From the NCBI GenBank assembly GCA_900546315.1, contig URCP01000132.1, positions 1 through 5,709 on the forward strand: DNA of 5,709 nucleotides, written 5' to 3'. A program made the position numbers and the translations under genes. Source of the stretch: an uncultured Eubacteriales bacterium (lineage in GTDB: Bacteria > Bacillota > Clostridia > Oscillospirales > CAG-272). The notes beneath the pieces were generated by a model. It searched no databases and was not told the origin of the DNA. It was given only the letters and a program-made list of their open reading frames with translations. Below are positions 1 through 5,709 of the stretch, one piece after another (position 1 is the first letter of the stretch; each line of letters begins with the position of its first letter).

Positions 1-1
1 C

Positions 2-1687
2 GACGGAGATGGGAGCTTCGTAATCGGCTCCTCCGACCCGTCCGAGCCGCTGTATCTCGACGGGAAAAAGGTCGGACGGACGAAGAGCGGTTATTTCTCG
101 GTCTACCTGCCGCTCGGGAACGGCGAGAACAGGTTCACGTTCAGCCACAAGGGCGTCGAGACCGAATACATCCTGAATCGAGGAAAGCAGCCCGTGACGC
201 CGTCAAAGACGGTTTACACACAGCTCGACAGTTATAAGATATCTTCCCGCACCCCGTCGAAGGAATGGTTCAGCACGACCGAGGACACGATAAGCGTGAG
301 CGTCGCCGCGCCGTCAGGCTCGACCGTGACGGCGAAGCTCGGCGGCACGACCGTGCCCCTGAAACCGACGATAAACCCACCGGACGAGGGGGATTTCATG
401 CGCGAGGTCTACACCGGCGAGCTAAGCCTGTCTGAATTTAGGGATAGTCTCGGTACGGGCGAGATATTAACGACGAAGATAGAATTTACGGCAAAGCGCG
501 GGAACGACAGCGCAACGTCCGAGAGCGCGGAGATAATCATCGGTCCGGAGGGAACAACGATTCCCGTAAAGGTTCTGAAGAGTGACAGCGAACTGAAAAT
601 CCAGCCGGACAGCTGGTACTATGACGACTATACACCGCAGTCGGAGGGAATGCAGGACAACGCCGTCCTGGCGTCTGGCGGTCTCTACAAGCTGAGGTGC
701 GGTGGTTACATATCCGCTGACCGGATAGAAAAGCTTGACACAGAGCCTTTCGGTATCGCGAAGCTCGGGAAGATATCGCTGACCTCTGACGACAAGTCTA
801 CATATATAACGCTCGACACTGACGTGAATGTTCCGGTCAACTGCTATATAGAGAACGGCGAGTTCATCCTGACCGTCTACAACGTTGACACATCGGCCGC
901 GCCGAAGCTTGAGATATCCGATAATCTTCTTTTCACGTCGGCAAGGCAGGAAAAGAGTGTCAAGGCGAACGCTTACAAGTACTTCCTGAAACTGTACGAT
1001 ACCGAAAACTTTTACGGTTTCGATCATTATTATAACGACGGAAAGCTGATCGTATCGTTCAGAAATCCGACGTCATTGCCTGACACCGACAAACCATTGA
1101 CCGGCAAGACGATAGTTCTCGACGCCGGACACGGAGGCAGGAATCCCGGAGCGCTCGGACCGCTCGGAAACACCGAGGGCGCGATGAATGAGTCTGACTT
1201 CAACCTCGAAATCGTGATGGCGGCGAAGGAAAAGCTCGAAGAGCTCGGCGCCGACATAGTCCTGACGCGTGACAGAGAGACAGAGATCGACGTTCCGATA
1301 AACGACCGCATGGACAAGCTGATCGAGGTTCAGCCGGATATCTGCATTTCTGTGCACCAGAACTCAATGCCGTACACGACGGACATAACGAAGGTGCGCG
1401 GACTTGTAGGTCTGTACTGGTCTGACTCGGGCTATATGCTGACCGATATTCTCGGCGGCACGATGGCGAGACGGCTCGACAAGCTCGACAGGTCGCCGAC
1501 AAAACAGCGTCTCGCGATGGTGAGAAACCCGAAGTTCCCGTCGACGCTCGTTGAGGTATGCTTCATTACCAACGTAGAGGAGTATGAGCGAATGATGCAG
1601 CCGGGAGAGATCGGAAGAATAGCGGACTACCTCGCCGAGGGAGTGCTGAATTACTACGCTGCGCAGGCGAAATATCTGAAAAAGTAA
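2..1687 (+). CDS. N-acetylmuramoyl-L-alanine amidase (Amidase_3), 5' end off window
   Basis: This enzyme cuts the amide bond between N-acetylmuramic acid and the L-Ala of the peptidoglycan stem peptide, and acts outside the membrane. The frame is open from base 2 to TAA at 1685-1687 (561 visible residues), so the true start and any signal peptide lie upstream. A GTG at 194 is only an internal codon, because protein-like sequence continues before it. Visible order: an Ig-like beta domain (about residues 4-60), a second Ig-like beta region (91-181), an SH3-like stretch (185-245), an AMIN-like beta region (249-364), then the zinc amidase (369-554). Catalytic signature: DAGHGG with zinc His at 1130-1132, zinc Glu in MNESDFNLE at 1190-1192, zinc His in SVHQNS at 1355-1357, and catalytic Glu in LVEVCFITN at 1553-1555. 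All expected ligands are present, so the catalytic domain looks intact. The beta domains probably bind the wall; that part is inference. It is followed by its own terminator. Confidence 0.93.
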   Translation, partial: DGDGSFVIGSSDPSEPLYLDGKKVGRTKSGYFSVYLPLGNGENRFTFSHKGVETEYILNRGKQPVTPSKTVYTQLDSYKISSRTPSKEWFSTTEDTISVSVAAPSGSTVTAKLGGTTVPLKPTINPPDEGDFMREVYTGELSLSEFRDSLGTGEILTTKIEFTAKRGNDSATSESAEIIIGPEGTTIPVKVLKSDSELKIQPDSWYYDDYTPQSEGMQDNAVLASGGLYKLRCGGYISADRIEKLDTEPFGIAKLGKISLTSDDKSTYITLDTDVNVPVNCYIENGEFILTVYNVDTSAAPKLEISDNLLFTSARQEKSVKANAYKYFLKLYDTENFYGFDHYYNDGKLIVSFRNPTSLPDTDKPLTGKTIVLDAGHGGRNPGALGPLGNTEGAMNESDFNLEIVMAAKEKLEELGADIVLTRDRETEIDVPINDRMDKLIEVQPDICISVHQNSMPYTTDITKVRGLVGLYWSDSGYMLTDILGGTMARRLDKLDRSPTKQRLAMVRNPKFPSTLVEVCFITNVEEYERMMQPGEIGRIADYLAEGVLNYYAAQAKYLKK

Positions 1688-1695
1688 ACAGAATC

Positions 1696-1723
1696 GGGAC
1701 CGGACAGTTTTTCCGGTCCCTTT
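1696..1723 (+). terminator. Rho-independent terminator of the amidase gene
   Basis: A perfect 9-bp stem GGGACCGGA / TCCGGTCCC (1696-1704 and 1712-1720) with a 7-base loop is followed directly by TTTCT. It begins 8 bases after the amidase stop. The T tract is short but the stem is strong and GC-rich. Confidence 0.85.
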
Positions 1724-1774
1724 CTGCCGCAAAAAAGTAAGATCGGGCGGCGTGATGTCTTGGGGAAATGTCTA

Positions 1775-1803
1775 TTGAAACGCGGGGCGAAAAGTGATAT
1801 AAT
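1775..1803 (+). promoter_or_regulatory. Sigma-A type promoter for the MATE remnant
   Basis: TTGAAA (1775-1780) and TATAAT (1798-1803) are separated by exactly 17 bases, which is one mismatch from consensus. Transcription would start near 1810, about 33 bases before the ATG at 1843. It lies just beyond the amidase terminator, so the MATE gene once had its own transcription unit. Confidence 0.8.
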
Positions 1804-1842
1804 GATATTATCTTCCGGAATATATTGCCGGGGAAATTCTTT

Positions 1843-2038
1843 ATGAATTCTGGTTTTGATATGAACAAGGACCTGACTGCCGGGCGAGGTGCTGATACGA
1901 TTTTGTCTGCCGCTTTTTGCCAGCGTCATATTCCAGCGGCTTTACGATATCGCGGACAGCTTCGTCGCGGGGAAATTTCCCGGCATCGACGCGCTCGCCG
2001 CGATCGGGAACAGCTATGAGATAACGCTTATCTATCAG
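1843..2038 (+). pseudogene. MATE family efflux transporter, N-terminal remnant, frameshifted
   Basis: MATE proteins are 12-helix membrane exporters of drugs and cations driven by Na+ or H+, usually about 450 residues. Only the first about 60 codons survive. The frame starting at ATG 1843 (GGGGAAA upstream may be the ribosome site; ATG 1861 is an alternative) reads MNKDLTAG, the usual MATE opening. The match then jumps one frame: from about 1883 it reads GEVLIRFCLPLFASVIFQ and continues with RLYDIADSFVAGKF and ALAAIGNSYEITLIY, which is typical of MATE helix 1 and the following loop. One extra G in the GGG at 1882-1884 explains the shift. After about 2036 no frame looks like a MATE protein; the second frame runs on without homology to a stop at 2105-2107. 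In a third frame, RWKDYQV followed by a stop at 2058-2060 could be the tail of the same gene after a large internal deletion, but this is speculative. No functional product is expected. Confidence 0.82.
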
Positions 2039-2056
2039 GTGGAAGGATTATCAGGT
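2033..2056 (+). repeat. Short direct repeat at the MATE break point
   Basis: TATCAGGT occurs at 2033-2040 and again at 2049-2056, 16 bases apart, exactly where similarity to MATE proteins stops. Such short repeats are typical of slippage or deletion joints, but an 8-base repeat this close could also be chance. Confidence 0.5.
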
Positions 2057-2074
2057 ATAAAAAACAGTCCTAAG

Positions 2075-2103
2075 ATTTCCGAGCAGCTTCCCTGTTCGGA
2101 AAT
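2075..2103. other. Strong inverted repeat (hairpin)
   Basis: ATTTCCGAGCAG (2075-2086) pairs with CTGTTCGGAAAT (2092-2103) over 12 bp with one G-U pair and a 5-base loop. No T tract follows on the plus strand. On the minus strand a run of six Ts comes about 11 bases later (2058-2063), too far for a classic intrinsic terminator. It may be the old terminator of the MATE gene or a back-up terminator for the tRNA. Confidence 0.6.
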
Positions 2104-2109
2104 ATAGAT

Positions 2110-2139
2110 AAAAAACGCACCGGAAAACCGATGCGTTTT
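2110..2139 (-). terminator. Terminator of tRNA-Val, possibly bidirectional
   Basis: AAAACGCA (2112-2119) pairs with TGCGTTTT (2132-2139), with an inner CGG/CCG pair around an AAAA loop. Read on the minus strand, the stem ends in a run of six Ts (2115-2110), as expected for the tRNA transcript. Read on the plus strand it ends in TTTT, so it may also stop transcripts from the MATE side. Confidence 0.8.
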
Positions 2140-2161
2140 GTCGGGCTGACAGAACCCGTAT

Positions 2162-2238
2162 TGGTGGAGACAACAAGACTTGAACTTGTGACCCCTTGCA
2201 TGTCAAGCAAGTACTCTAACCAGCTGAGCTATGCCTCC
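2162..2238 (-). tRNA. tRNA-Val (anticodon GAC)
   Basis: On the minus strand all four arms fold. The acceptor is GGAGGCA / TGTCTCC with one G-U pair, the D arm is GCTC/GAGT, the anticodon stem is CTTGC/GCAAG around loop TTGACAT, and the T arm is ACAAG/CTTGT around TTCAAGT. The anticodon GAC (plus strand 2202-2204) reads valine codons GUC and GUU. The discriminator base is A and the 3' CCA is encoded (2162-2164), giving 77 bases in all. It stands alone, with its own promoter and terminator. Confidence 0.97.
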
Positions 2239-2264
2239 GTATCGCTTCTCGCGATTACTCATAT

Positions 2265-2293
2265 ATTATAGCATAAATCAGGGCGGTTGTCAA
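2265..2293 (-). promoter_or_regulatory. Consensus promoter of tRNA-Val
   Basis: On the minus strand TTGACA (2293-2288) and TATAAT (2270-2265) are both perfect consensus hexamers with a 17-base spacer. Transcription would start near 2258, about 20 bases before the mature tRNA 5' end, as expected for a strong stable-RNA promoter. Confidence 0.92.
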
Positions 2294-2363
2294 GAGGGTT
2301 TGGAAAAATAAATCTAAAACGATTATATGCACAATGTTGATATGACTCAGATGACATATTACA

Positions 2364-4027
2364 TCAAAATGCTGATGGACGCAATGATTTGCGGTATACA
2401 GGTATTCCCTTTGTTGACACCCTGATATGTCCGTTTCCGACCGGTTCACCGGTGAAATAGTCCTCCCACTCATCGGCCTCGGGAAGATATACGTCGCGTT
2501 CATCTCCGCATCCGGCGGCGACAGGGGCCACAAGGATATCCTCGCAGAACATATACTCGTCGTCAATTCCGAAGGTTTCCGGATCGTCCGTGTAATCCAT
2601 CACAAGCGCCCGCACTGGCGGTTTTCCAGTCTCATGATAGATGTCAAACGATTTTTGAGCGTCGGGACAAGGGTCTCGCGGAGCCGCAGCAGCTCTCGCA
2701 CCTCATCCTCACAGTCAAGCTCCGACCACGGCGTCGTGTCAATATACCATGCGTTTATCAGACACTGGACGCTGAATACCACGGTTTGCAGTCTGCGTAT
2801 CAGCTCATCTCTGTCATGGCACTCGCGCACCTCCGGCGCCCACAGAAGGCCCGAAAAACCGGACTGTGCCACACCGCGTATGAAATCTCTGTGGTCATAA
2901 AGATCGCTGTAAAGCACGAACGGATAGCCAGTGGCGAGAGCGCCCATGCTCCTGACCTCTGATAATGTTCCTCTCCCGCCGAGCGCGTTCATTATTGTCT
3001 GACAGTACAGTACGCCGAACAGGGAATGATACTGTTCGCCGTCAAGTCCGGAGGGAAACGCGGATGTCAGCGGGAAGCTCCAGCCGCCGGTATTATCGCT
3101 TGAGTCGCATTCATCAAGCTTGAATCCGTCGATGCCGGATTCGACGAACTTTTCTCTGTGATAATCCGCGAAAGCGCTTCTTGCCTCATCCGACGAGAAA
3201 TCTGGGACCGCTCCGCCCCACACGCGGTAATTTCCGCTGTGGCGTGAAATTTCCGGATAAAGCGGCGACGACGGATGGCAGAAGGCGTGCTCCCACAGGT
3301 TTATATGGAACCCGCTTTCCCGCAGCTTCTTTATCATTCCGTCCGGGTCGGGGAAGCTTTCGCTCCACGCGAATGAGCATGGGTACGCGTGGCTCTGCCA
3401 TCCCGGCTCGAGTCCGAGTATGTTGCACGGAATGTCTTTTTTTCTGAAATAGTCGGCGGTGTCAAGCACATCCCGCTCCGAGAATCTTCCGCCGCACCTG
3501 TAGAAAACGCCGAGCCCCCACTCCGGTACGGCCGGACCGCCGCCGGAGAGCATATTGTACTGTGACACGATATCGGTTATGGTGCTGCCCTCAATGACAT
3601 ATACATCTATTCCATGCGCCGCCGGGACGAGGACGCTCATTATCGTTTCCGACTTGCCGTCGCTTCTGACTTTTTCATAACCGCAGTATACCTCGATATA
3701 CCTTGCGGTGTCGAAATACATACCGTATCCTTTGTTCGTCACGAAAAATGGAACCGGAGCGTTGGAGTCGCCGTTCGGCGAGACCGGGTCGGCGTTTACG
3801 GCGAGACGCAGTTTCTTTCCGAAGTGCGAGAACTGCTTAAGCTGTAGCCCGAGCCCGTATATTTTCGTGTCGGCGTCTATCGGGAACTCGACAAGGAAGC
3901 CCCTGCTTGTCTCCTTCGCCTCAAATCGGCTCACCGGATAGCTGACGTCGCTCTCGCGGTAAGAAAAATTCTTGCAGAAATATGAAGGCACAAGCTTTTC
4001 CGGCTCGCCGAATCTAATTCGTTTCAT
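2364..4027 (-). CDS. Glycoside hydrolase family 31 (alpha-glycosidase), frameshifted near the 3' end
   Basis: GH31 enzymes remove alpha-linked sugars (glucose, xylose, others) with retention; the substrate here cannot be read from sequence. There is no signal peptide, so it is probably cytoplasmic. ATG at 4027 has GGAGG 11 bases upstream. Residues 1-165 form the N-terminal beta-sandwich (YGLGLQLKQF, PFFVTNKGYGMYFDT) and 166-450 the TIM barrel. GIDGFKLDECD places the likely nucleophile at Asp305 (codon 3115-3113), and LYSDLYDHRDF offers Asp375 (2905-2903) as the likely acid/base. At the A5 run 2656-2652 the frame shifts by -1: the first frame stops at 2600, while FDIYHETGKPPV, ALVMDYTDDPETFGIDDEYM and DILVAPV continue in the other frame to TGA 2366-2364. 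One lost base (for example GAA to AA) explains it. Rejoined, the protein is about 554 residues, short for the family, ending soon after GIPVYR. It may be a true pseudogene or a sequencing error. The gene lies 22 bases downstream of the lipoprotein gene, as in one operon. Confidence 0.88.
2651..2656 (-). other. Frameshift site in the GH31 gene
   Basis: The upstream frame reads CTC AAA AAT (Leu457-Lys458-Asn459) and loses family similarity at once. The frame resuming at TCG (2651-2649) reads SFDIYHETGKPP, a normal GH31 continuation. A single missing base in the five-A run accounts for the switch. The heptamer CAAAAAT is not a good -1 slippery site, so programmed frameshifting is unlikely. Confidence 0.8.
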
Positions 4028-4038
4028 TATGTCATCTA

Positions 4039-4043
4039 CCTCC
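4039..4043 (-). promoter_or_regulatory. Ribosome binding site of the GH31 gene
   Basis: GGAGG on the minus strand lies 11 bases before the ATG at 4027 and just after the stop of the lipoprotein gene (4052-4050). A nearer ATG in GATGACATAATG is followed by a stop after one codon, so 4027 is the start. The spacing suggests co-transcription with the upstream gene. Confidence 0.75.
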
Positions 4044-4049
4044 GCGGTC

Positions 4050-5510
4050 TCAGTTCCCGGCGGTCTTCCAGCCGCTCACATACTTTTCAATGTCTGAATC
4101 TATCTTTGACCTCAGAGAATCCATTTCGCTCGCGAGCTCGCCCTTGCCGTCTAGGACTTTTTTCAGAGCGTTGTATGATCCGCCGAAATCCTTGATATAA
4201 TTGAAATCTATGCAGAGCGTGTCGAATATTATGTCGAGCATCCCGGCACTGTTTTCGTCTCTTGCCGTTTTCTGCTTATAGGTCAGATCATACGCCTTCG
4301 GACGTGTATATTTATAAGACCAGAAGTCAAGAGCCTCCGTGATGAACCCGGCAAACTCGGGGTCGGAGGTTTCGGGTATTGCTATATACGCGTTTGCCCA
4401 CGAGTTGACATATGAATGATAATCGCTCTGCGCCTCGCTGCCCTTCGGAGCCGGGAGAAGAAGATAATCGTCTTCCATGTCGCGCAGCAGCTGCGTTCCC
4501 TCTGTGAGCTGATATAACATCAGCGCGCGTCCTTCCTTGAACGCCTTCGTGATTATCTCGACCTGATCGCTGTATTTGATTTTTGGTATAGTTATATCCC
4601 TGACCTTGTCGATGACTTTCAGTGTACTGTCATTTAACATGTCAACAATGATATTTTTCTTGTCCGCTGAGAGTTCCGACGTTTTCACACCCGCGCAGCA
4701 GGCAATCACGTCAAGGCTTGTGTTTGAGTTGATAAGCCCGAAGAAGTCGTTATCCACGCTCATAACCCCGTCGTCGTTCATATCCCGGCTGAGATCCTTT
4801 GTGTATCCCCCGACCGCGTCGAGCGTCCATTTCCCGTTGCGGACAAGAGCGCATATCTCGTCGACGCTCACTCCATAATCCTCCGCAAGCGCGGTATTGA
4901 GATACATACAGCTTGCCGTCTGATACATTGTCGGGGAGATGTCTCCCATGGTGAAAAACATCCTGCCATCGAGATTCAGGTTTTCATATATAAGTCTGCT
5001 CCACCACTCGGCTTCGAGCGATATGTACGGATTGTCGGACAGGTTCGCGAGCACGCCTTCAACAGCGATCTTCTCGAGCGCGCCTCCGTTTATGCAGTAG
5101 ATGCAGAGTGAATACGCGTCGTCGCCGTCGAGAACGCTCTTTTTCAGAGTATTGAATCCTGTTGTCGCGTGGTCAGCCTGTTCGCATTTTATGTTTATGT
5201 TGTATCTGTCGCTTATCGCCATGTCGCGCTCATACAAGGCGTCATTCACAATATCTCCGTTCATCGATTCTCCCGGCATATTCACGTGTACTGACGGATA
5301 GCTGTTCGCGTCGAGTATTCTGAACGTCCTTCCGCCGAAATCTTTCGCTCCGAGCTCGTCAAGCCGGTCTTTTTCCTCTGTCGGTGACGGAGTGTCGGGT
5401 CCGGTGTCCGCGGATGTCTGTACGTCCGTCGGCTTGCCGCCGTCTGAGCAGGACGCCAGCAGCGCGAGCTGAAGCGCCACCAGTAATGCCGTCTTGACGA
5501 TTATGTATCT
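4050..5510 (-). CDS. Extracellular solute-binding lipoprotein (family 1, sugar ABC uptake type), normal start codon missing
   Basis: Such proteins sit on the outer face of the membrane by a lipidated Cys and hand sugars to an ABC permease. A hydrophobic segment LLVALQLALLASC carries the lipobox, with Cys at 5450-5448, followed by an Asp/Thr/Pro-rich linker. The mature part has the usual clostridial binder features: FGGRTFRIL, NDALYERDMAISDRYNI, DGRMFFTMGDI, GKWTLDAV and DMNDDG with DNDFFGL. The coding frame is clean to TGA at 4050-4052. The start is the problem. Reading upstream, the signal peptide begins RYIIVKTALLVAL, but the codon before it is the TAA (5513-5511) that ends tet(W), preceded in frame by ATG. 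A native start like ATG-AAA-AGA-TAC is easily imagined, so codon 2 appears replaced by a stop. The first possible start after that is CTG/GTG at 5483-5478, which lacks a ribosome site and the charged signal-peptide end. Expression is therefore doubtful. No permease genes are beside it; GH31 follows 22 bases later. Confidence 0.87.
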   Translation of the reverse strand, partial: RYIIVKTALLVALQLALLASCSDGGKPTDVQTSADTGPDTPSPTEEKDRLDELGAKDFGGRTFRILDANSYPSVHVNMPGESMNGDIVNDALYERDMAISDRYNINIKCEQADHATTGFNTLKKSVLDGDDAYSLCIYCINGGALEKIAVEGVLANLSDNPYISLEAEWWSRLIYENLNLDGRMFFTMGDISPTMYQTASCMYLNTALAEDYGVSVDEICALVRNGKWTLDAVGGYTKDLSRDMNDDGVMSVDNDFFGLINSNTSLDVIACCAGVKTSELSADKKNIIVDMLNDSTLKVIDKVRDITIPKIKYSDQVEIITKAFKEGRALMLYQLTEGTQLLRDMEDDYLLLPAPKGSEAQSDYHSYVNSWANAYIAIPETSDPEFAGFITEALDFWSYKYTRPKAYDLTYKQKTARDENSAGMLDIIFDTLCIDFNYIKDFGGSYNALKKVLDGKGELASEMDSLRSKIDSDIEKYVSGWKTAGN

Positions 5511-5708
5511 TTACATTACCTTCTGAAACATATGGCGCACCTTGTCCAGGCGGCTGTTTGGACGGCGGGGCTGGATGACCGGCTGACCGACAGCGGCCTG
5601 ATACCCTTTCAGTTCTGTAAGGCATACGCTCTGCCCGTTGGTGTAAAAGGCCAGATCAGTACGGTATGCCTGTATACAGCGGGCGGGAATCTCGCCAGTA
5701 AAGACAAC
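5511..5708 (-). CDS. tet(W): Tetracycline resistance ribosomal protection protein Tet(W), C-terminal 65 residues (gene enters from the right edge)
   Basis: Ribosomal protection proteins are EF-G-like GTPases that release tetracycline from the 30S A site. On the minus strand the frame from 5708 to TAA 5513-5511 reads GEIPARCIQAYRTDLAFYTN, then SVCLTELKGYQAAVGQPVIQ, PRRPNSRLDKVRHMFQKVM. The core resembles the Tet(M)/Tet(O)/Tet(W) C-terminus in general, and the ending HMFQKVM matches Tet(W) as I remember it. One residue (NGQSVC, where I recall NGRSVC) may mark a variant. The C-terminal helix is complete and the stop is natural, so the 3' end is intact. The rest (family length about 639 residues) lies beyond the window, so whether the gene is whole is unknown. 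No terminator follows; transcription would run straight into the lipoprotein and GH31 genes. This gene is widely shared among gut anaerobes and is the one clearly acquired sequence here. Confidence 0.9.
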   Translation of the reverse strand, partial: VVFTGEIPARCIQAYRTDLAFYTNGQSVCLTELKGYQAAVGQPVIQPRRPNSRLDKVRHMFQKVM

Positions 5709-5709
5709 T

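Noticed and set aside
467..1027. Long minus-strand open frame opposite the amidase gene
   Set aside because: It is an antisense shadow of the amidase beta domains; the composition is Arg/Val-rich and unlike a real protein, with no promoter or ribosome site seen.
2162..2300. tRNA-Val as an integration (att) site of a mobile element
   Set aside because: There is no integrase gene and no repeat of the tRNA 3' end elsewhere in the window; the promoter and terminator look native.
2650..2657. Programmed -1 ribosomal frameshift in GH31
   Set aside because: The site CAAAAAT does not fit the X XXY YYZ slippery pattern, I see no clear stimulatory hairpin just downstream, and GH31 genes are not known to use frameshifting.
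2427..2900. Long plus-strand open frame of about 157 codons opposite GH31
   Set aside because: It is the antisense of a clearly recognisable GH31 gene; its translation is rich in Ser/Arg with no family features and no ribosome site.
5359..5625. Minus-strand open frame across the tet(W)/lipoprotein joint
   Set aside because: It overlaps tet(W) and the lipoprotein in a different frame; both of those match known families while this one is Arg/Gly/Pro-rich and featureless.
1..5709. CRISPR array, riboswitch, toxin-antitoxin pair or complete insertion sequence
   Set aside because: I found no regularly spaced repeats, no long leader with riboswitch-like pairing upstream of a gene, no small paired genes and no transposase with terminal inverted repeats.

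Overview
The window looks like chromosomal DNA from an uncultured Gram-positive anaerobe, most likely a gut Clostridia (Oscillospirales/Lachnospirales-like). The reasons are a multi-domain exported N-acetylmuramoyl-L-alanine amidase, a clostridial-style sugar-binding lipoprotein next to a family 31 glycosidase, and a tet(W)-type gene end. The taxonomic call is inference from gene style, not from a marker gene.

Layout, left to right. Bases 2-1687 (+) hold the 3' part of a cell-wall amidase whose start lies off the left edge; it ends in a clear hairpin terminator (1696-1723). A near-consensus promoter (1775-1803) then drives the wreck of a MATE efflux gene (1843 to about 2038), which has a frameshift after its first residues and breaks off after about 60 codons at a short direct repeat. 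Converging on it from the other strand is tRNA-Val(GAC) (2162-2238, minus), with a consensus promoter (2265-2293) and its own terminator (2112-2139). The rest is on the minus strand. Read 5'->3' (right to left) it comprises the last 65 codons of a tet(W)-type tetracycline ribosomal protection gene (5708-5511), a solute-binding lipoprotein (5510-4050), and a GH31 glycoside hydrolase (4027-2364) carrying a one-base frameshift near its end.

How the genes work together: the lipoprotein and GH31 enzyme are 22 bases apart and look like the surviving end of a sugar-uptake operon, with an outside-face sugar binder and a cytoplasmic alpha-glycosidase. The permease genes that normally accompany such a binder are not in the window. 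The most unusual point is the right-hand junction. The tet(W) stop codon sits in frame at the place where codon 2 of the lipoprotein should be, so the lipoprotein signal peptide is present but has no normal start codon. This is either a real recombination joint that put a resistance gene directly upstream of a sugar-utilisation operon, or an assembly chimera.

Three genes in 5.7 kb are damaged (MATE, GH31, lipoprotein start). Two of the lesions are single-base length changes in short homopolymers, so sequencing error must be kept in mind. I see no CRISPR array, complete mobile element, or clearly new multi-gene system here.
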